Virus record (IMG/VR): IMGVR_UViG_3300046804_000662
Coordinates: 1-35,236 of that record
Source of the DNA: a virus
Strand: one strand, 5' to 3'
DNA length: 35,236 nt
A model generated the notes under the pieces. It saw only the letters and a program-made list of their open reading frames with translations. It did no database searches and was not told the DNA's origin. Shown one piece after another: positions 16,223 to 24,860 of the stretch (position 1 is its first letter; each line of letters begins with the position of its first letter). Made by a program: the position numbers and the translations under genes.

Positions 16223-17925
16223 TTGATGATGACGATTATGGCCAATTAAATCCTAATGATTCGTATAGGGATAATCCATTACTAAAAAAGGCAGGAGTTA
16301 AGGTTGATTATACTCAGGAACAAGTAGATGAGTATGTCAAGTGTGCCAAAGATCCTGTTTATTTTGCAGAGAACTACATCAAGATTGTTAACGTTGACGA
16401 AGGTCTGATGAAGTTTAAGATGTGGCCTTTCCAAAAGGAAATGATTAAGACTTACCATGAAAATCGTTTCTCTATCACCAAGTGTCCTCGCCAGGTTGGT
16501 AAAACCACCACCTCGGTCGCATATCTTCTTTGGTTGACACTCTTTACTGATACACAAAACGTGGCCGTTCTGGCGAACAAGGGTTCTCTTGCACGTGATA
16601 TTCTTTCCAAATACCAGCTGGCATATGAAAACTTACCAATGTGGTTGCAACAAGGTGTCGTGGTGTGGAATAAAGGTAACGTTGAACTTGAAAACGGTTC
16701 TAAGATTATTGCGGCATCTACATCTAGTTCTGCCATTCGTGGTGGATCATTTAACTGTGTATTCTTGGACGAATTTGCGTTCGTTCCAAACAACATCGCC
16801 GAAGAATTCTTTAACTCTGTTTACCCTGTAATTTCATCTGGTAAAACGTCCAAGATTATTATTGTGTCCACGCCGAACGGTATGAACCTGTTTTATAAGT
16901 TGTGGATGGATGCAATCAACAAGAAGAACAACTATAAGACTTTTGAGATTCACTGGTCTATGGTGCCTGGACGTGACGAAGCCTGGAAAGAAGAAACAAT
17001 CCGTAACACAAGCGAACGTCAGTTCAGACAAGAATTTGAAACGGAGTTCTTGGGTTCATCAAATACTTTGATATCTGGTTACAAATTACAGACTATTGTT
17101 TATCGTGATCCAGTTGCCAACCATGACATGATGAAGATTTATGAACATCCCGTCAAAGAAGGTATTAACGAATCTAAATCAGACCACTTATATTGTATTT
17201 GCGTTGACGTTTCTGAAGGTAAAAACTTGGACAGTTCAGCATTCCAAGTCATCGATATATCACAGACACCATACAAACAGGTGGCGTCATATGCAAGTTC
17301 CTCAATCACACCAATTTTGTTTCCAACAGTCATATATAATGCAGCAAGATATTACAATGATGCATATGTATTGGTAGAAATAAACAATAATCCTCAAGTT
17401 GCAGATTCTTTACACCAAGATTTTGAATATGAGAACCTATGGAAGGTATTTACAGGCAATAAAAAACCACAACAATTGAGTGCAGGTTTTGCCCGTGGCA
17501 TTCAAATGGGTTTGAAAATGTCACCTCAGGTTAAAGCAATTGGTTGTTCCAACCTGAAAACTTTGATTGAAGGTGACAAGTTATTAATTAATGACTTTGA
17601 TACTTACTCAGAACTTACCACATTTGAACAACAAAAGAATTCATTTGCGGCTGCTTTGGGTTCAAACGATGATTTGGTAATGTCTCTTGTGATTTTTGCT
17701 TGGGCAACAACTCAACAATACTTTAAGGAAATTGTAAATCACGACATAAGAAAACAAATTCAATTAGAACAGATGAACCAGATGGACGAAGATGTTTTAC
17801 CAGCACCAATCATTGATGATGGTTTAGAACACGACTTTGAAATCATCGGTGGCGACATGTGGGAACTTGCAGACGGTGGTGAAACGTATGCAAAGTTTAT
17901 GAGGAACAGACTAGAAAGGTTATAA
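16219..17925 (+). CDS. 17: Terminase large subunit gp17
   Basis: The 568-residue packaging motor has all expected parts. Walker A is CPRQVGKTT (residues 89-97, Lys95). A coupling-type segment 'ASTSSSAIRGGS' follows, then Walker B 'VFLDEF' with Asp184-Glu185. A 'VSTPNG' motif III follows. The C-terminal RNase H-fold nuclease domain begins at 'CVDVSEGK' with Asp330 as the first metal ligand, and the acidic 'SNDDLVMSLVI' lies near residue 490. It cuts concatemers and drives DNA into the head through the portal gp20. It is slightly shorter than T4 gp17 (610). Arginine codons are mainly CGT/CGC, as in other core genes. No intron or intein is seen. Confidence 0.97.
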   Translation: MIDDDDYGQLNPNDSYRDNPLLKKAGVKVDYTQEQVDEYVKCAKDPVYFAENYIKIVNVDEGLMKFKMWPFQKEMIKTYHENRFSITKCPRQVGKTTTSVAYLLWLTLFTDTQNVAVLANKGSLARDILSKYQLAYENLPMWLQQGVVVWNKGNVELENGSKIIAASTSSSAIRGGSFNCVFLDEFAFVPNNIAEEFFNSVYPVISSGKTSKIIIVSTPNGMNLFYKLWMDAINKKNNYKTFEIHWSMVPGRDEAWKEETIRNTSERQFRQEFETEFLGSSNTLISGYKLQTIVYRDPVANHDMMKIYEHPVKEGINESKSDHLYCICVDVSEGKNLDSSAFQVIDISQTPYKQVASYASSSITPILFPTVIYNAARYYNDAYVLVEINNNPQVADSLHQDFEYENLWKVFTGNKKPQQLSAGFARGIQMGLKMSPQVKAIGCSNLKTLIEGDKLLINDFDTYSELTTFEQQKNSFAAALGSNDDLVMSLVIFAWATTQQYFKEIVNHDIRKQIQLEQMNQMDEDVLPAPIIDDGLEHDFEIIGGDMWELADGGETYAKFMRNRLERL

Positions 17926-17936
17926 AACCAGCCTTT

Positions 17937-17944
17937 CATAAATA
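17937..17944 (+). promoter_or_regulatory. Late promoter box (CATAAATA) for tail sheath gene
   Basis: CATAAATA followed by CTCTT closely resembles T4 late promoters. It lies 56 bases before gp18 (ATG 17993), which has a good Shine-Dalgarno AAGGAG at 17981-17986. The predicted leader is about 43 bases. Confidence 0.7.
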
Positions 17945-17992
17945 CTCTTATGGTATTTTGCCAAAAGAACATAATAATTCAAGGAGAATAAA

Positions 17993-19684
17993 ATGGCATT
18001 TCAAATCTCTCCAGGCGTAAATGTAGCTGAAGTGGATGCAACAACCGTTGTTCCAGCAGTTCAACAAACCGCCGGTGCATTTGCTGGAGCATTTCAATGG
18101 GGTCCAGCAGACAAAGTAAAACAAATAGACAGCGAAATAACTCTTGCCAGCACATATGGCAAACCAGATTCAGGATCAGCAGTATCATTCTTTACTGCGG
18201 CTAATTTCTTGTCTTATGGTAACAACTTGAGTGTTGTCCGTGCAGTTGGTGCATCTTCAAACAATGCAACTGACGGTAGCGGTCTTAACGTTCAGATTAA
18301 AAATGAAGATGATTATGAAGCTAATTTCTTAAGCTCAAACAACGGAAATGACTATGGACCATTCGCAGCACGTTATCCAGGTTCACTAGGAAACTCAATC
18401 AGTGTTCATGTTTGCGCTAATACAGAAACATACGGAACATGGTCATACAAAAATTATTTCACATCTGCACCAAGCACATCAGATTTTGCTGATTCAGTAG
18501 GTGGACAAGATGACGAAATGCACATTGTTGTTGTTGACCAAGATGGTTTGTTCACAGGTTCCGCTGGTGCGATTCTAGAAACTTACGCTTTCGTTTCTGC
18601 CGCTTCTGACGCAGTTATCAATGGTGTAACAAACTACTACAAACAGGTTATTTTGAACAACTCAAAGTATATCTATGCAATGGATCCTGTTGAATATACA
18701 ACCACAAACTCAACATGGGGTCGCTCAGCTGCTGGAAGAAACTTTGCAAGTCCTGCAACAAATCAAGTAATCGAATTGACAACAGGTTCAAATGCAACAC
18801 CAACAGACGGAAACGTAGAATCTGCTTACGATTTGTTTGCAAACAAAGAATCTATTGACGTTGCGTTGGTATTGACTGGTGGTCATTCTGTTGCAGTTCA
18901 ACAATATGTTATCGACAACATTGCTGTTGGTCGTGCAGATTGTGTGGCATTTATTTCTCCAAGATACACAGACGTTGTTAATAAGACAGGTGATGAAACA
19001 ACCAATATTCAAGACTGGTTAACAGCATTGTCTAGAAGTTCATCATACGTTGTTGCCGATTCTGGTTGGAAATATCAATTCGACAAATACAACAATACCT
19101 ATCGTTGGATTCCATTGAACGGTGACATTGCTGGTCTATGCGTATACACAGATAACGTTCGTGACCCATGGTTCTCACCAGCAGGTTTCAACCGTGGCGC
19201 AATTAAGAACTGCATCAAATTGGCATGGAATCCAAACAAATCTTTCCGTGACACATTGTATGCAGCAGGTGTAAACCCTGTTGTATCTTTCCCTGGCCAA
19301 GGAACAGTATTGTTTGGTGACAAGACATTGTTGAACAAACCTTCTGCATTTGACCGTATTAACGTTCGCCGCTTGTTCATCACACTTGAGAAAGCAATTG
19401 CTCAAGCTGCTAAGTATTCAATGTTTGAATTGAATGATGAATTCACAAGAACACAATTTGTTGCTTTGGTATCACCATTCTTGCGTGACATTCAAGGTCG
19501 CCGTGGTATAACTGACTTCAGAGTTGTTTGCGATACAACAAATAATACACAACAAGTTGTTGATAGTAACCAATTTGTTGGAGATATCTATATCAAGCCT
19601 GCACGTTCAGTTAACTACATTCAATTGAATTTCGTTGCTGTTGGAACAGGTGTTGACTTCGTAACAATCGTTGGCGCAGCTTAA
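17993..19684 (+). CDS. 18: Tail sheath protein gp18
   Basis: The 563-residue protein is the contractile sheath subunit. Evidence includes the N-terminal 'FQISPGVNVAEVDATTVVPAVQQTAGAFAGAFQWGP' (conserved 'SPGV.v.E.d.t' opening), the conserved central 'WIPLNGDIAGLCVYTDNVRDPWFSPAGFNRGAI' and the C-terminal 'NVRRLFITLEKAIAQAAKYSMFELNDEFTRTQF', all classic for Myoviridae sheath proteins. Copies polymerise around the gp19 tube and contract on infection. It is shorter than T4 gp18 (659). It has its own late promoter and strong ribosome-binding site, as expected for a highly expressed protein. Confidence 0.97.
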   Translation: MAFQISPGVNVAEVDATTVVPAVQQTAGAFAGAFQWGPADKVKQIDSEITLASTYGKPDSGSAVSFFTAANFLSYGNNLSVVRAVGASSNNATDGSGLNVQIKNEDDYEANFLSSNNGNDYGPFAARYPGSLGNSISVHVCANTETYGTWSYKNYFTSAPSTSDFADSVGGQDDEMHIVVVDQDGLFTGSAGAILETYAFVSAASDAVINGVTNYYKQVILNNSKYIYAMDPVEYTTTNSTWGRSAAGRNFASPATNQVIELTTGSNATPTDGNVESAYDLFANKESIDVALVLTGGHSVAVQQYVIDNIAVGRADCVAFISPRYTDVVNKTGDETTNIQDWLTALSRSSSYVVADSGWKYQFDKYNNTYRWIPLNGDIAGLCVYTDNVRDPWFSPAGFNRGAIKNCIKLAWNPNKSFRDTLYAAGVNPVVSFPGQGTVLFGDKTLLNKPSAFDRINVRRLFITLEKAIAQAAKYSMFELNDEFTRTQFVALVSPFLRDIQGRRGITDFRVVCDTTNNTQQVVDSNQFVGDIYIKPARSVNYIQLNFVAVGTGVDFVTIVGAA

Positions 19685-19690
19685 TAAATA
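19683..19690 (+). promoter_or_regulatory. Late promoter box (AATAAATA) for tail tube gene
   Basis: AATAAATA overlaps the end of gp18 and lies 20 bases before ATG 19710, with Shine-Dalgarno AGGAGA at 19699-19704. A start near 19696 gives a short leader with the ribosome-binding site intact. Confidence 0.55.
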
Positions 19691-19709
19691 AACGATATAG
19701 GAGAAAACA

Positions 19710-20252
19710 ATGTCATTCAATGTAGCAGAATTCAGAGCAAATATGATTGGGGACGGTGCCCGTCCTAATCTGTTCTCTGTATCTTTAATATTTCCATCAA
19801 GTGTATCTAACTCAACAGCTGCTGGCCAAAAAATAACTTTTATGGCCAAGACAGCACAGTTGCCAGGTTCTTCAATTGGAACCGTTCCTGTTTATTATTT
19901 CGGTCGTGAAATGAAGTTTCCAGGAAACAGAACATTTGCAGATTGGACATTAACAATCATCAACGATGAAGATTTCGTAATCAGAAACTCTTTAGAGAAC
20001 TGGATGAACTTGATTAACAGTCATTCAGGTAACGTAAGAGCTGGTGCCGCAAGAAACTCTGGTGGTTATTCTGTTGATGCAAGTGTTATTCAATACGGCA
20101 AAACTGGCCAAGAGTTGAAGAAATACAAATTCGTTGGTATGTTCCCACTAGATTTGGCACCAATCGACCTAGATTGGGGTTCAAATGACGCAATTGAAGA
20201 ATTCACTTGCACATTTGCTTATCAATTCTGGGAAACAGATACAACTTCCTGA
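19710..20252 (+). CDS. 19: Tail tube protein gp19
   Basis: The 180-residue protein is the inner tail tube subunit. It shows 'RANMIGDGARPNLFSVSLIFPS' at the start, 'FMAKTAQLPGSSIGTVPVYYFGREMKFPGNRTFADWTLTIINDEDF' in the middle and 'EFTCTFAYQFWE' at the end, all typical of gp19. Hexameric rings stack under gp18 to form the DNA channel. Length agrees with T4 gp19 (163) and its marine relatives. A strong intrinsic terminator follows within eight bases, ending the sheath/tube unit. Confidence 0.95.
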   Translation: MSFNVAEFRANMIGDGARPNLFSVSLIFPSSVSNSTAAGQKITFMAKTAQLPGSSIGTVPVYYFGREMKFPGNRTFADWTLTIINDEDFVIRNSLENWMNLINSHSGNVRAGAARNSGGYSVDASVIQYGKTGQELKKYKFVGMFPLDLAPIDLDWGSNDAIEEFTCTFAYQFWETDTTS

Positions 20253-20259
20253 TAATTAC

Positions 20260-20291
20260 GGAGGGCCCACACGGGTCCTCCATGTTTTTTT
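20260..20291 (+). terminator. Intrinsic terminator after gp19
   Basis: GGAGGGCCC (20260-20268) pairs with GGGTCCTCC (20273-20281), with one G-U pair and an ACAC loop, followed by a run of seven T (20285-20291). This is a classic Rho-independent terminator between gp19 and gp20. Confidence 0.9.
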
Positions 20292-20313
20292 GATTTTATA
20301 ATTAGACAAAAAT

Positions 20314-22050
20314 ATGGCAAACAACAATAAATTTTCACTGTTCGGTTTTACTATTTCTCGCCAAAAGGATGAGGAAGAGGCAACTGTTCAACAATCTTTT
20401 GCACCACCATCGCAAGATGATGGGGCATTAACTATTACATCTGCCGCTTATTACGGCACATATGTTGACCTAGACGGGACAGCAAAGAATGAGGTAGAAC
20501 TCATCTCTCGTTACCGTGAAATGGCAATGCAACCTGAAATAGAATCTGCGATAGATGACATAGTTAATGAAGCCATTGTGCAAGATGACGATGGACTAAT
20601 CACTAAAATTATTTTAGATGATTTGAAACAACCAGAAAAAATTAAGAATGCTATTAAAGAAGAATTCAATACCGTTTTACGTTTATTGGATTACAGAAAA
20701 ATGGCTCAAGATATTTTCCGTAGATACTATGTTGATGGTAGAATGTATTATCACATCATCATTGACCGTGAAAATCCACAAGAAGGTATCAAAGAACTTC
20801 GTTACGTAGACCCACGTAGATTACGTAAGGTCCGTGAAATGAGAAAACAAAAGGATGAGAGAACTGGTGCGGATGTTTTACAACCAGTGAACGAATACTA
20901 TATCTACAACGACAAGGTTGTTAGTGGTAGTGCATCCAATTTTGGTCCTGTTGGCGTTCGCATTACAACAGACTCCATTATTTCGGTTGTGTCTGGTCTT
21001 ATGGACTCACGCCGTGCGGTTGTTCTCAGTTATCTACATAAAGCAATCAAGCCTCTTAATCAACTACGTATGATTGAGGATGCAACGGTCATTTACCGTA
21101 TTTCGAGAGCTCCAGAGCGCCGCATTTTCTACATTGACGTTGGTAACTTGCCAAAATTGAAAGCAGAACAATACCTGCGTGACATTATGATTAAGTATAA
21201 AAACAAACTTGTCTATGATGCTAACACAGGTGAAGTTCGTGATGACCGTAAGTTCATGTCCATGATGGAAGACTTTTGGTTACCACGTAGAGAAGGTGGT
21301 AAGGGCACAGAGATTACTACACTGCCAGGTGGTCAAAACCTAGGTGAACTGGAAGACGTTAAATACTTCCAAAAGAAATTATACGGTGCGTTGTGTGTGC
21401 CTATTTCTCGTTTAGAACCAAACCAAGGTTTCTCACTTGGAAGAACATCTGAAATTACCAGAGATGAATTGAAATTCTCCAAGTTTGTTGACAGACTACG
21501 TAACAAATTTTCAGATGTATTCAATCAAGCGTTACGAGTTCAATGTGTTCTAAAAGGTATTTGCACAGACGAAGAATTTGATTTATTTAAAGAAAATATC
21601 CATTACGATTTTATTAAAGACAATAACTTCTCCGAATTAAAAGAAGCAGAATTAATTTCTAACAGATTGACTTTATTACAAGCCGTTGACCCTTATACAG
21701 GTCGTTACTTCTCTCAAAAGTGGATTCAACAAAACGTATTGCGTTTGTCTGATGATGAGATTAAAGAGATGGATAGTCAAATCGAACAAGAAAAAGAAAT
21801 GGGTCTTGGATTGCCAGTTGGTGTGACTAACGATGTTGCACAACAGCAAATGTTAGGACAAATTCAAACCGACCAAATGGTTCAACAGGCAGAATTGATG
21901 CCAGACCAAGGTCAAGATGGCGGAGGTTCTAGTGGTGGTTCATCATCTAAACCAAAGTCAAAGAGTTCCAATAGTTCAAAACCGGTTAAAGGTGACCTTA
22001 GCTTAGAAGAAGTTGAGAACACATTTACCAGATTGAAACGTATTTTATAA
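20314..22050 (+). CDS. 20: Portal vertex protein gp20
   Basis: The 578-residue protein matches the portal of T4-like phages: 'YYGTYVDLDGTAKNEVELISRYREMAMQPEIESAIDDIVNEAIV' near the start, 'YYVDGRMYYHIIID...GIKELRYVDPRRLRKVRE', 'KFMSMMEDFWLPRREGGKGTEITTLPGGQNLGELEDVKYFQ' and 'PISRLEPNQGFSLGRTSEITRDELKF'. The dodecameric portal starts head assembly and is the docking site for gp17. The C-terminal 70 residues are Gln/Gly/Ser-rich and end in a short helix (SLEEVENTFTRLKRIL). It follows a terminator, yet no good late promoter or Shine-Dalgarno sequence is seen before ATG 20314. It probably depends on partial read-through or a weak promoter. Confidence 0.96.
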   Translation: MANNNKFSLFGFTISRQKDEEEATVQQSFAPPSQDDGALTITSAAYYGTYVDLDGTAKNEVELISRYREMAMQPEIESAIDDIVNEAIVQDDDGLITKIILDDLKQPEKIKNAIKEEFNTVLRLLDYRKMAQDIFRRYYVDGRMYYHIIIDRENPQEGIKELRYVDPRRLRKVREMRKQKDERTGADVLQPVNEYYIYNDKVVSGSASNFGPVGVRITTDSIISVVSGLMDSRRAVVLSYLHKAIKPLNQLRMIEDATVIYRISRAPERRIFYIDVGNLPKLKAEQYLRDIMIKYKNKLVYDANTGEVRDDRKFMSMMEDFWLPRREGGKGTEITTLPGGQNLGELEDVKYFQKKLYGALCVPISRLEPNQGFSLGRTSEITRDELKFSKFVDRLRNKFSDVFNQALRVQCVLKGICTDEEFDLFKENIHYDFIKDNNFSELKEAELISNRLTLLQAVDPYTGRYFSQKWIQQNVLRLSDDEIKEMDSQIEQEKEMGLGLPVGVTNDVAQQQMLGQIQTDQMVQQAELMPDQGQDGGGSSGGSSSKPKSKSSNSSKPVKGDLSLEEVENTFTRLKRIL

Positions 22051-22063
22051 TTAGGAGAAAAAA

Positions 22064-22279
22064 ATGGCAACAGCAAGAGAAATTATTGACTACGCAGAAG
22101 CAGACAATCCAAACGAAATGCGTAATGCATTGTATTCTGCCTTACATGACAAGGTTATGTCACACATTGAAAACCACAAAGTTCAAGTTGCAAAGCAATT
22201 AATGAACCCATCCGGTCCTTCTGGTGCCACAGCTGAAGATGAAGTTGTCTATGCAGCAGAACCAGCTGCAGCAGAATAA
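22064..22279 (+). CDS. 67: Small prohead core protein (gp67-like)
   Basis: The 71-residue protein lies between the portal and prohead protease genes, where T4-like phages encode the small core protein gp67. It has a helical N-terminal part (AREIIDYAEADNPNEMRNALYSALHDKVMSHIENHKVQVAKQLM) and an acidic, Ala/Glu-rich tail, as expected of a scaffold component that gp21 would cut. Family membership is based mainly on position, size and the 'ENHKVQVAKQLM' helix, because sequence conservation in this family is low. AGGAG at 22054-22058 is a good Shine-Dalgarno sequence. Confidence 0.55.
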   Translation: MATAREIIDYAEADNPNEMRNALYSALHDKVMSHIENHKVQVAKQLMNPSGPSGATAEDEVVYAAEPAAAE

Positions 22280-22293
22280 TTTTGACATATTGG

Positions 22294-22301
22294 TATAAAT
22301 A
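22294..22301 (+). promoter_or_regulatory. Perfect T4-type late promoter box (TATAAATA)
   Basis: TATAAATA lies 28 bases before the ATG of the unknown beta-rich gene at 22329, in the gap after the gp67-like gene. It is an exact match to the T4 late consensus. TTGACA at 22282-22287 is too close to act as a matching -35 box. Confidence 0.75.
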
Positions 22302-22328
22302 TAATTCAAACAATAACAGGGATTACAA

Positions 22329-22850
22329 ATGTCAAATTCGTTTACATATCAGGTAATGAAAGACACAACAGAACATGCGGTTATTAAGTTAACTGGTTCT
22401 TTTGATGGCACAGGACAAGAAGCGAACGCAGTTCGTATTCAAGCAAACACATTGTATGGTGCTCTAGATAGCTCAAAAGCAAATCTATTATCATCATCTG
22501 CAAATACTGGCGCACTATCATTCTACGGACTAGCAGTATATCGTTTATGGTATGACTGTTCAACAGATGGTGATGTTAAATTATATTGGAATGCAGCAAC
22601 ACCAGTTCCTATCATGTATATGAACGGCAATGGTGAATATGATGCCGTAGGAAACTGGATAACAATTCCAAACAATTCAAAGGGAACAACTGGTTCCGTA
22701 GGCGATATTGGTATCGAAACTAGAGGTATGATTGCAAACAGTTCATACACAATTATTATGGAACTACGTAAAGACAACGAACACTATCAGCGTGGCCAGA
22801 TGAATGATCCTGCAGCGTTCAATTATCCACCTTACAGTATTCGTCCATAA
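22329..22850 (+). CDS. Unknown beta-rich virion protein between gp67-like and gp21 genes
   Basis: I do not recognise a functional family. The 173-residue protein is strand-rich, with no membrane segment and no catalytic pattern. Features include 'TEHAVIKLTGSFDGTGQEANAVRIQANTLYGALD' at the start, 'LYWNAATPVPIMYMNGNGEYD' and 'GDIGIETRGMIANSSYTIIMELRK' near the end, and a proline/tyrosine-rich C-terminus. Similar proteins occur among structural genes of other aquatic T4-like phages as uncharacterised virion proteins. It has its own perfect late promoter. That, and its place within the head-assembly block, suggest an abundant late product such as a decoration or head-associated protein. This is inference. 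Confidence 0.5.
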   Translation: MSNSFTYQVMKDTTEHAVIKLTGSFDGTGQEANAVRIQANTLYGALDSSKANLLSSSANTGALSFYGLAVYRLWYDCSTDGDVKLYWNAATPVPIMYMNGNGEYDAVGNWITIPNNSKGTTGSVGDIGIETRGMIANSSYTIIMELRKDNEHYQRGQMNDPAAFNYPPYSIRP

Positions 22851-22866
22851 GTTATAAGGCAATCAA

Positions 22867-23511
22867 ATGAAACTTATTAGAGAACTTACCGAATCGGTCG
22901 AATACTTAACGGAAGAAAAAGATGGAAAGAAAACTCTTTACATCGAAGGTCCGTTTCTAGTAGCAGAAGCAGTTAACAAAAACAAACGCATGTATAAAGA
23001 AGAAACCATGCGTAATGAAGTTAACCGTTATAACGAAGAATACATTTCTAAAAATCGTGCCTTTGGTGAATTGGGTCACCCAGACACCCCATCTATTAAC
23101 CTTGACCGTGTATCACACTTAATCGTTGGTCTACGTCAAGAAGGAAATGCATGGATAGGCAAAGCAAAAATTCTTGAAACCCCTATGGGTAACATTGCAA
23201 GAAACCTTATCGAAGGTGGCGCACAACTTGGTGTGTCATCACGTGGTATGGGTTCTCTTAAAATGGAAAACGGCATCAATGTCGTTCAAGGAGACTTTCA
23301 TCTAGCCACAGCGGCAGATATTGTAGCAGACCCTTCTGCACCTGGAGCTTTTGTTCAAGGTATTATGGAAGGTAAGGAATGGGTGTTGGTGAACGGCATT
23401 TGGACCGAACAACACTACGATGAAGCTAAATTACAAATTAAGCAAGCATCACGCAAAGATATTGAATCCGTAAGTTTACGTATCTTTGAAAACTTCCTTA
23501 AAAAACTTTAA
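22867..23511 (+). CDS. 21: Prohead core protease gp21
   Basis: The 214-residue serine protease of family S77 matures the head by cutting core and capsid proteins. The catalytic histidine is in 'GELGHP' (His71) and the nucleophile in 'GVSSRG' (Ser124/Ser125), with the family pattern 'LYIEGPFLVAEAVNKNKRMY' at the start and 'NLDRVSHLI' after the histidine. Length matches T4 gp21 (212). It is followed by scaffold gp22 and capsid gp23, its main substrates. Confidence 0.95.
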   Translation: MKLIRELTESVEYLTEEKDGKKTLYIEGPFLVAEAVNKNKRMYKEETMRNEVNRYNEEYISKNRAFGELGHPDTPSINLDRVSHLIVGLRQEGNAWIGKAKILETPMGNIARNLIEGGAQLGVSSRGMGSLKMENGINVVQGDFHLATAADIVADPSAPGAFVQGIMEGKEWVLVNGIWTEQHYDEAKLQIKQASRKDIESVSLRIFENFLKKL

Positions 23512-23512
23512 A

Positions 23513-23520
23513 TATAAATA
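23513..23520 (+). promoter_or_regulatory. Perfect late promoter box (TATAAATA) for scaffold gene
   Basis: TATAAATA starts two bases after the gp21 stop and 29 bases before ATG 23549. A second ATATAAAT-like match lies ten bases further on. The Shine-Dalgarno sequence AAGGAGA is at 23534-23540. Confidence 0.75.
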
Positions 23521-23548
23521 TCCAATATAAATCAAGGAGATTCTCAAA

Positions 23549-24817
23549 ATGGGAAAATTTAATCTGACAGACGCCGCTAAAGCAGTTTTAACAGAAGGTG
23601 CAAAAGAAAACTTTGAAGCTTCTGTAAGCCGTGGCCACAAAGATGCACCAGCTAAGTTGCCTACATCTGTTGCCTATGGCACAAAAGATGTTGGTGAAGT
23701 TGCTGGCGAAGTTAAGAAACAAGACGATGATGAAGGTGATTACACCAAAGGTGTTCCAACAGCAACACCTCCAGGAGCAACACCACCAGTTGGTTCTCAA
23801 CCAATGCAGAAACTATCTGGTCAACCAGGTGAGTCACAAGGTTCTGAACACAAAGCTGTTCAAGCAGACGCAACAGACTACAATGCAATCCGTGACCGTA
23901 TCAAAGCCAAACTTGCTCCACAAATGATGAAAGCAAATCCAGGCGCAACATTCCAATCTTATTCAGAAGAAGAAGTTAAGGAAGATGAAGTTGTGGCTGA
24001 AGAAAAAGGTGAAGGTCATGAAGATGAGGCTGAAGATAAGAAACTTATCAAGTCTATGATGAAGAAACAAAAGATGAAAGAAGATATGGATGCAGACGTT
24101 TCTGCTCTATTGTCTGGTGAAGAACTTTCAGAAGAATTCAAATCAAAAGCAACTACAATTTTCGAAGCAGCAGTTATTGCTCGTTCACAATCCATTATGG
24201 AAGAAATCGAAGAAGCATTGTATGAAGAATTTGAAGTTGCAGTTGAATCAGTTAAAGAAGATTTGGCTAAGAAGTTGGATGACTACATCAACTACATGGC
24301 AGAAGAATTCTTCAAAGAAAACCAAATTGCAATCGAAAAAGGTCTACGTTCCGAAATCGTTGAAGATTTCATCCGTAGTCTAAAAGGTGTATTCGAAGAA
24401 CACTACATCGACATTCCAGAAGAAAAAGTGGATGTGGTTGAAGAATTGACAACTAAGGTTGAAGAATTGGAAACTTCTATCAACGAAGAAATTGCTCGTA
24501 ACGTTGAAATGAAGAAACAAATTAATGAGTTTAAAAAGAATGAGGCTATACATGCAGTATGTGAAGGCCTAACGCAGACACAAGTAGAAAAATTGAAAGC
24601 ACTTGCAGAGAGTGTTGAGTTTACTACTGAAGAAGAATTCGGACAAAAATTGGAAACATTGGTAGATTCATACTTCCAACAACCAGTTAAGGCCGCAGTT
24701 AGTTCTGCTCTGAACGAAGAAGTTGTGGTTGAGGAAGACAACAAGCCATCTACTGGCGCTGTTGATCCACAAATCGCACAATACGCACAAATTATCTCAA
24801 AATCATTGGTTAAATAA
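23549..24817 (+). CDS. 22: Prohead scaffolding core protein gp22
   Basis: The 422-residue, very Glu/Lys-rich, helical protein lies between protease gp21 and capsid gp23, the fixed place of the scaffold in T4-like phages. The N-terminal 115 residues are disordered, rich in Pro/Gly/Gln. Residues of about 150-350 are long coiled-coil segments (for example 'EEIEEALYEEFEVAVESVKEDLAKKLDDYINYMAEEFF'-type heptads), followed by 'ALAESVEFTTEEEFGQKLETLVDSYF', a recognisable gp22 C-terminal pattern. It fills the prohead and is degraded by gp21. It is longer than T4 gp22 (269), as usual in marine relatives. Confidence 0.9.
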   Translation: MGKFNLTDAAKAVLTEGAKENFEASVSRGHKDAPAKLPTSVAYGTKDVGEVAGEVKKQDDDEGDYTKGVPTATPPGATPPVGSQPMQKLSGQPGESQGSEHKAVQADATDYNAIRDRIKAKLAPQMMKANPGATFQSYSEEEVKEDEVVAEEKGEGHEDEAEDKKLIKSMMKKQKMKEDMDADVSALLSGEELSEEFKSKATTIFEAAVIARSQSIMEEIEEALYEEFEVAVESVKEDLAKKLDDYINYMAEEFFKENQIAIEKGLRSEIVEDFIRSLKGVFEEHYIDIPEEKVDVVEELTTKVEELETSINEEIARNVEMKKQINEFKKNEAIHAVCEGLTQTQVEKLKALAESVEFTTEEEFGQKLETLVDSYFQQPVKAAVSSALNEEVVVEEDNKPSTGAVDPQIAQYAQIISKSLVK

Positions 24818-24820
24818 ATA
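24813..24820 (+). promoter_or_regulatory. Late promoter box (AATAAATA) for capsid gene
   Basis: AATAAATA overlaps the gp22 stop and lies 40 bases before ATG 24861, with a leader that includes the Shine-Dalgarno sequence AAGGAGA (24846-24852). Confidence 0.55.
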
Positions 24821-24860
24821 AAATTTACCAATATAAGATACTAACAAGGAGAACTACTAA

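Noticed and set aside
20297-20302. TATAAT before gp20 as a promoter
   Set aside because: There is no -35 box at the right distance (it would fall in the terminator stem), and the sequence does not match the late box.
22282-22305. Sigma70 promoter (TTGACA ... TATAAT)
   Set aside because: The spacer is 12 bases, too short; the exact late box TATAAATA explains the site.
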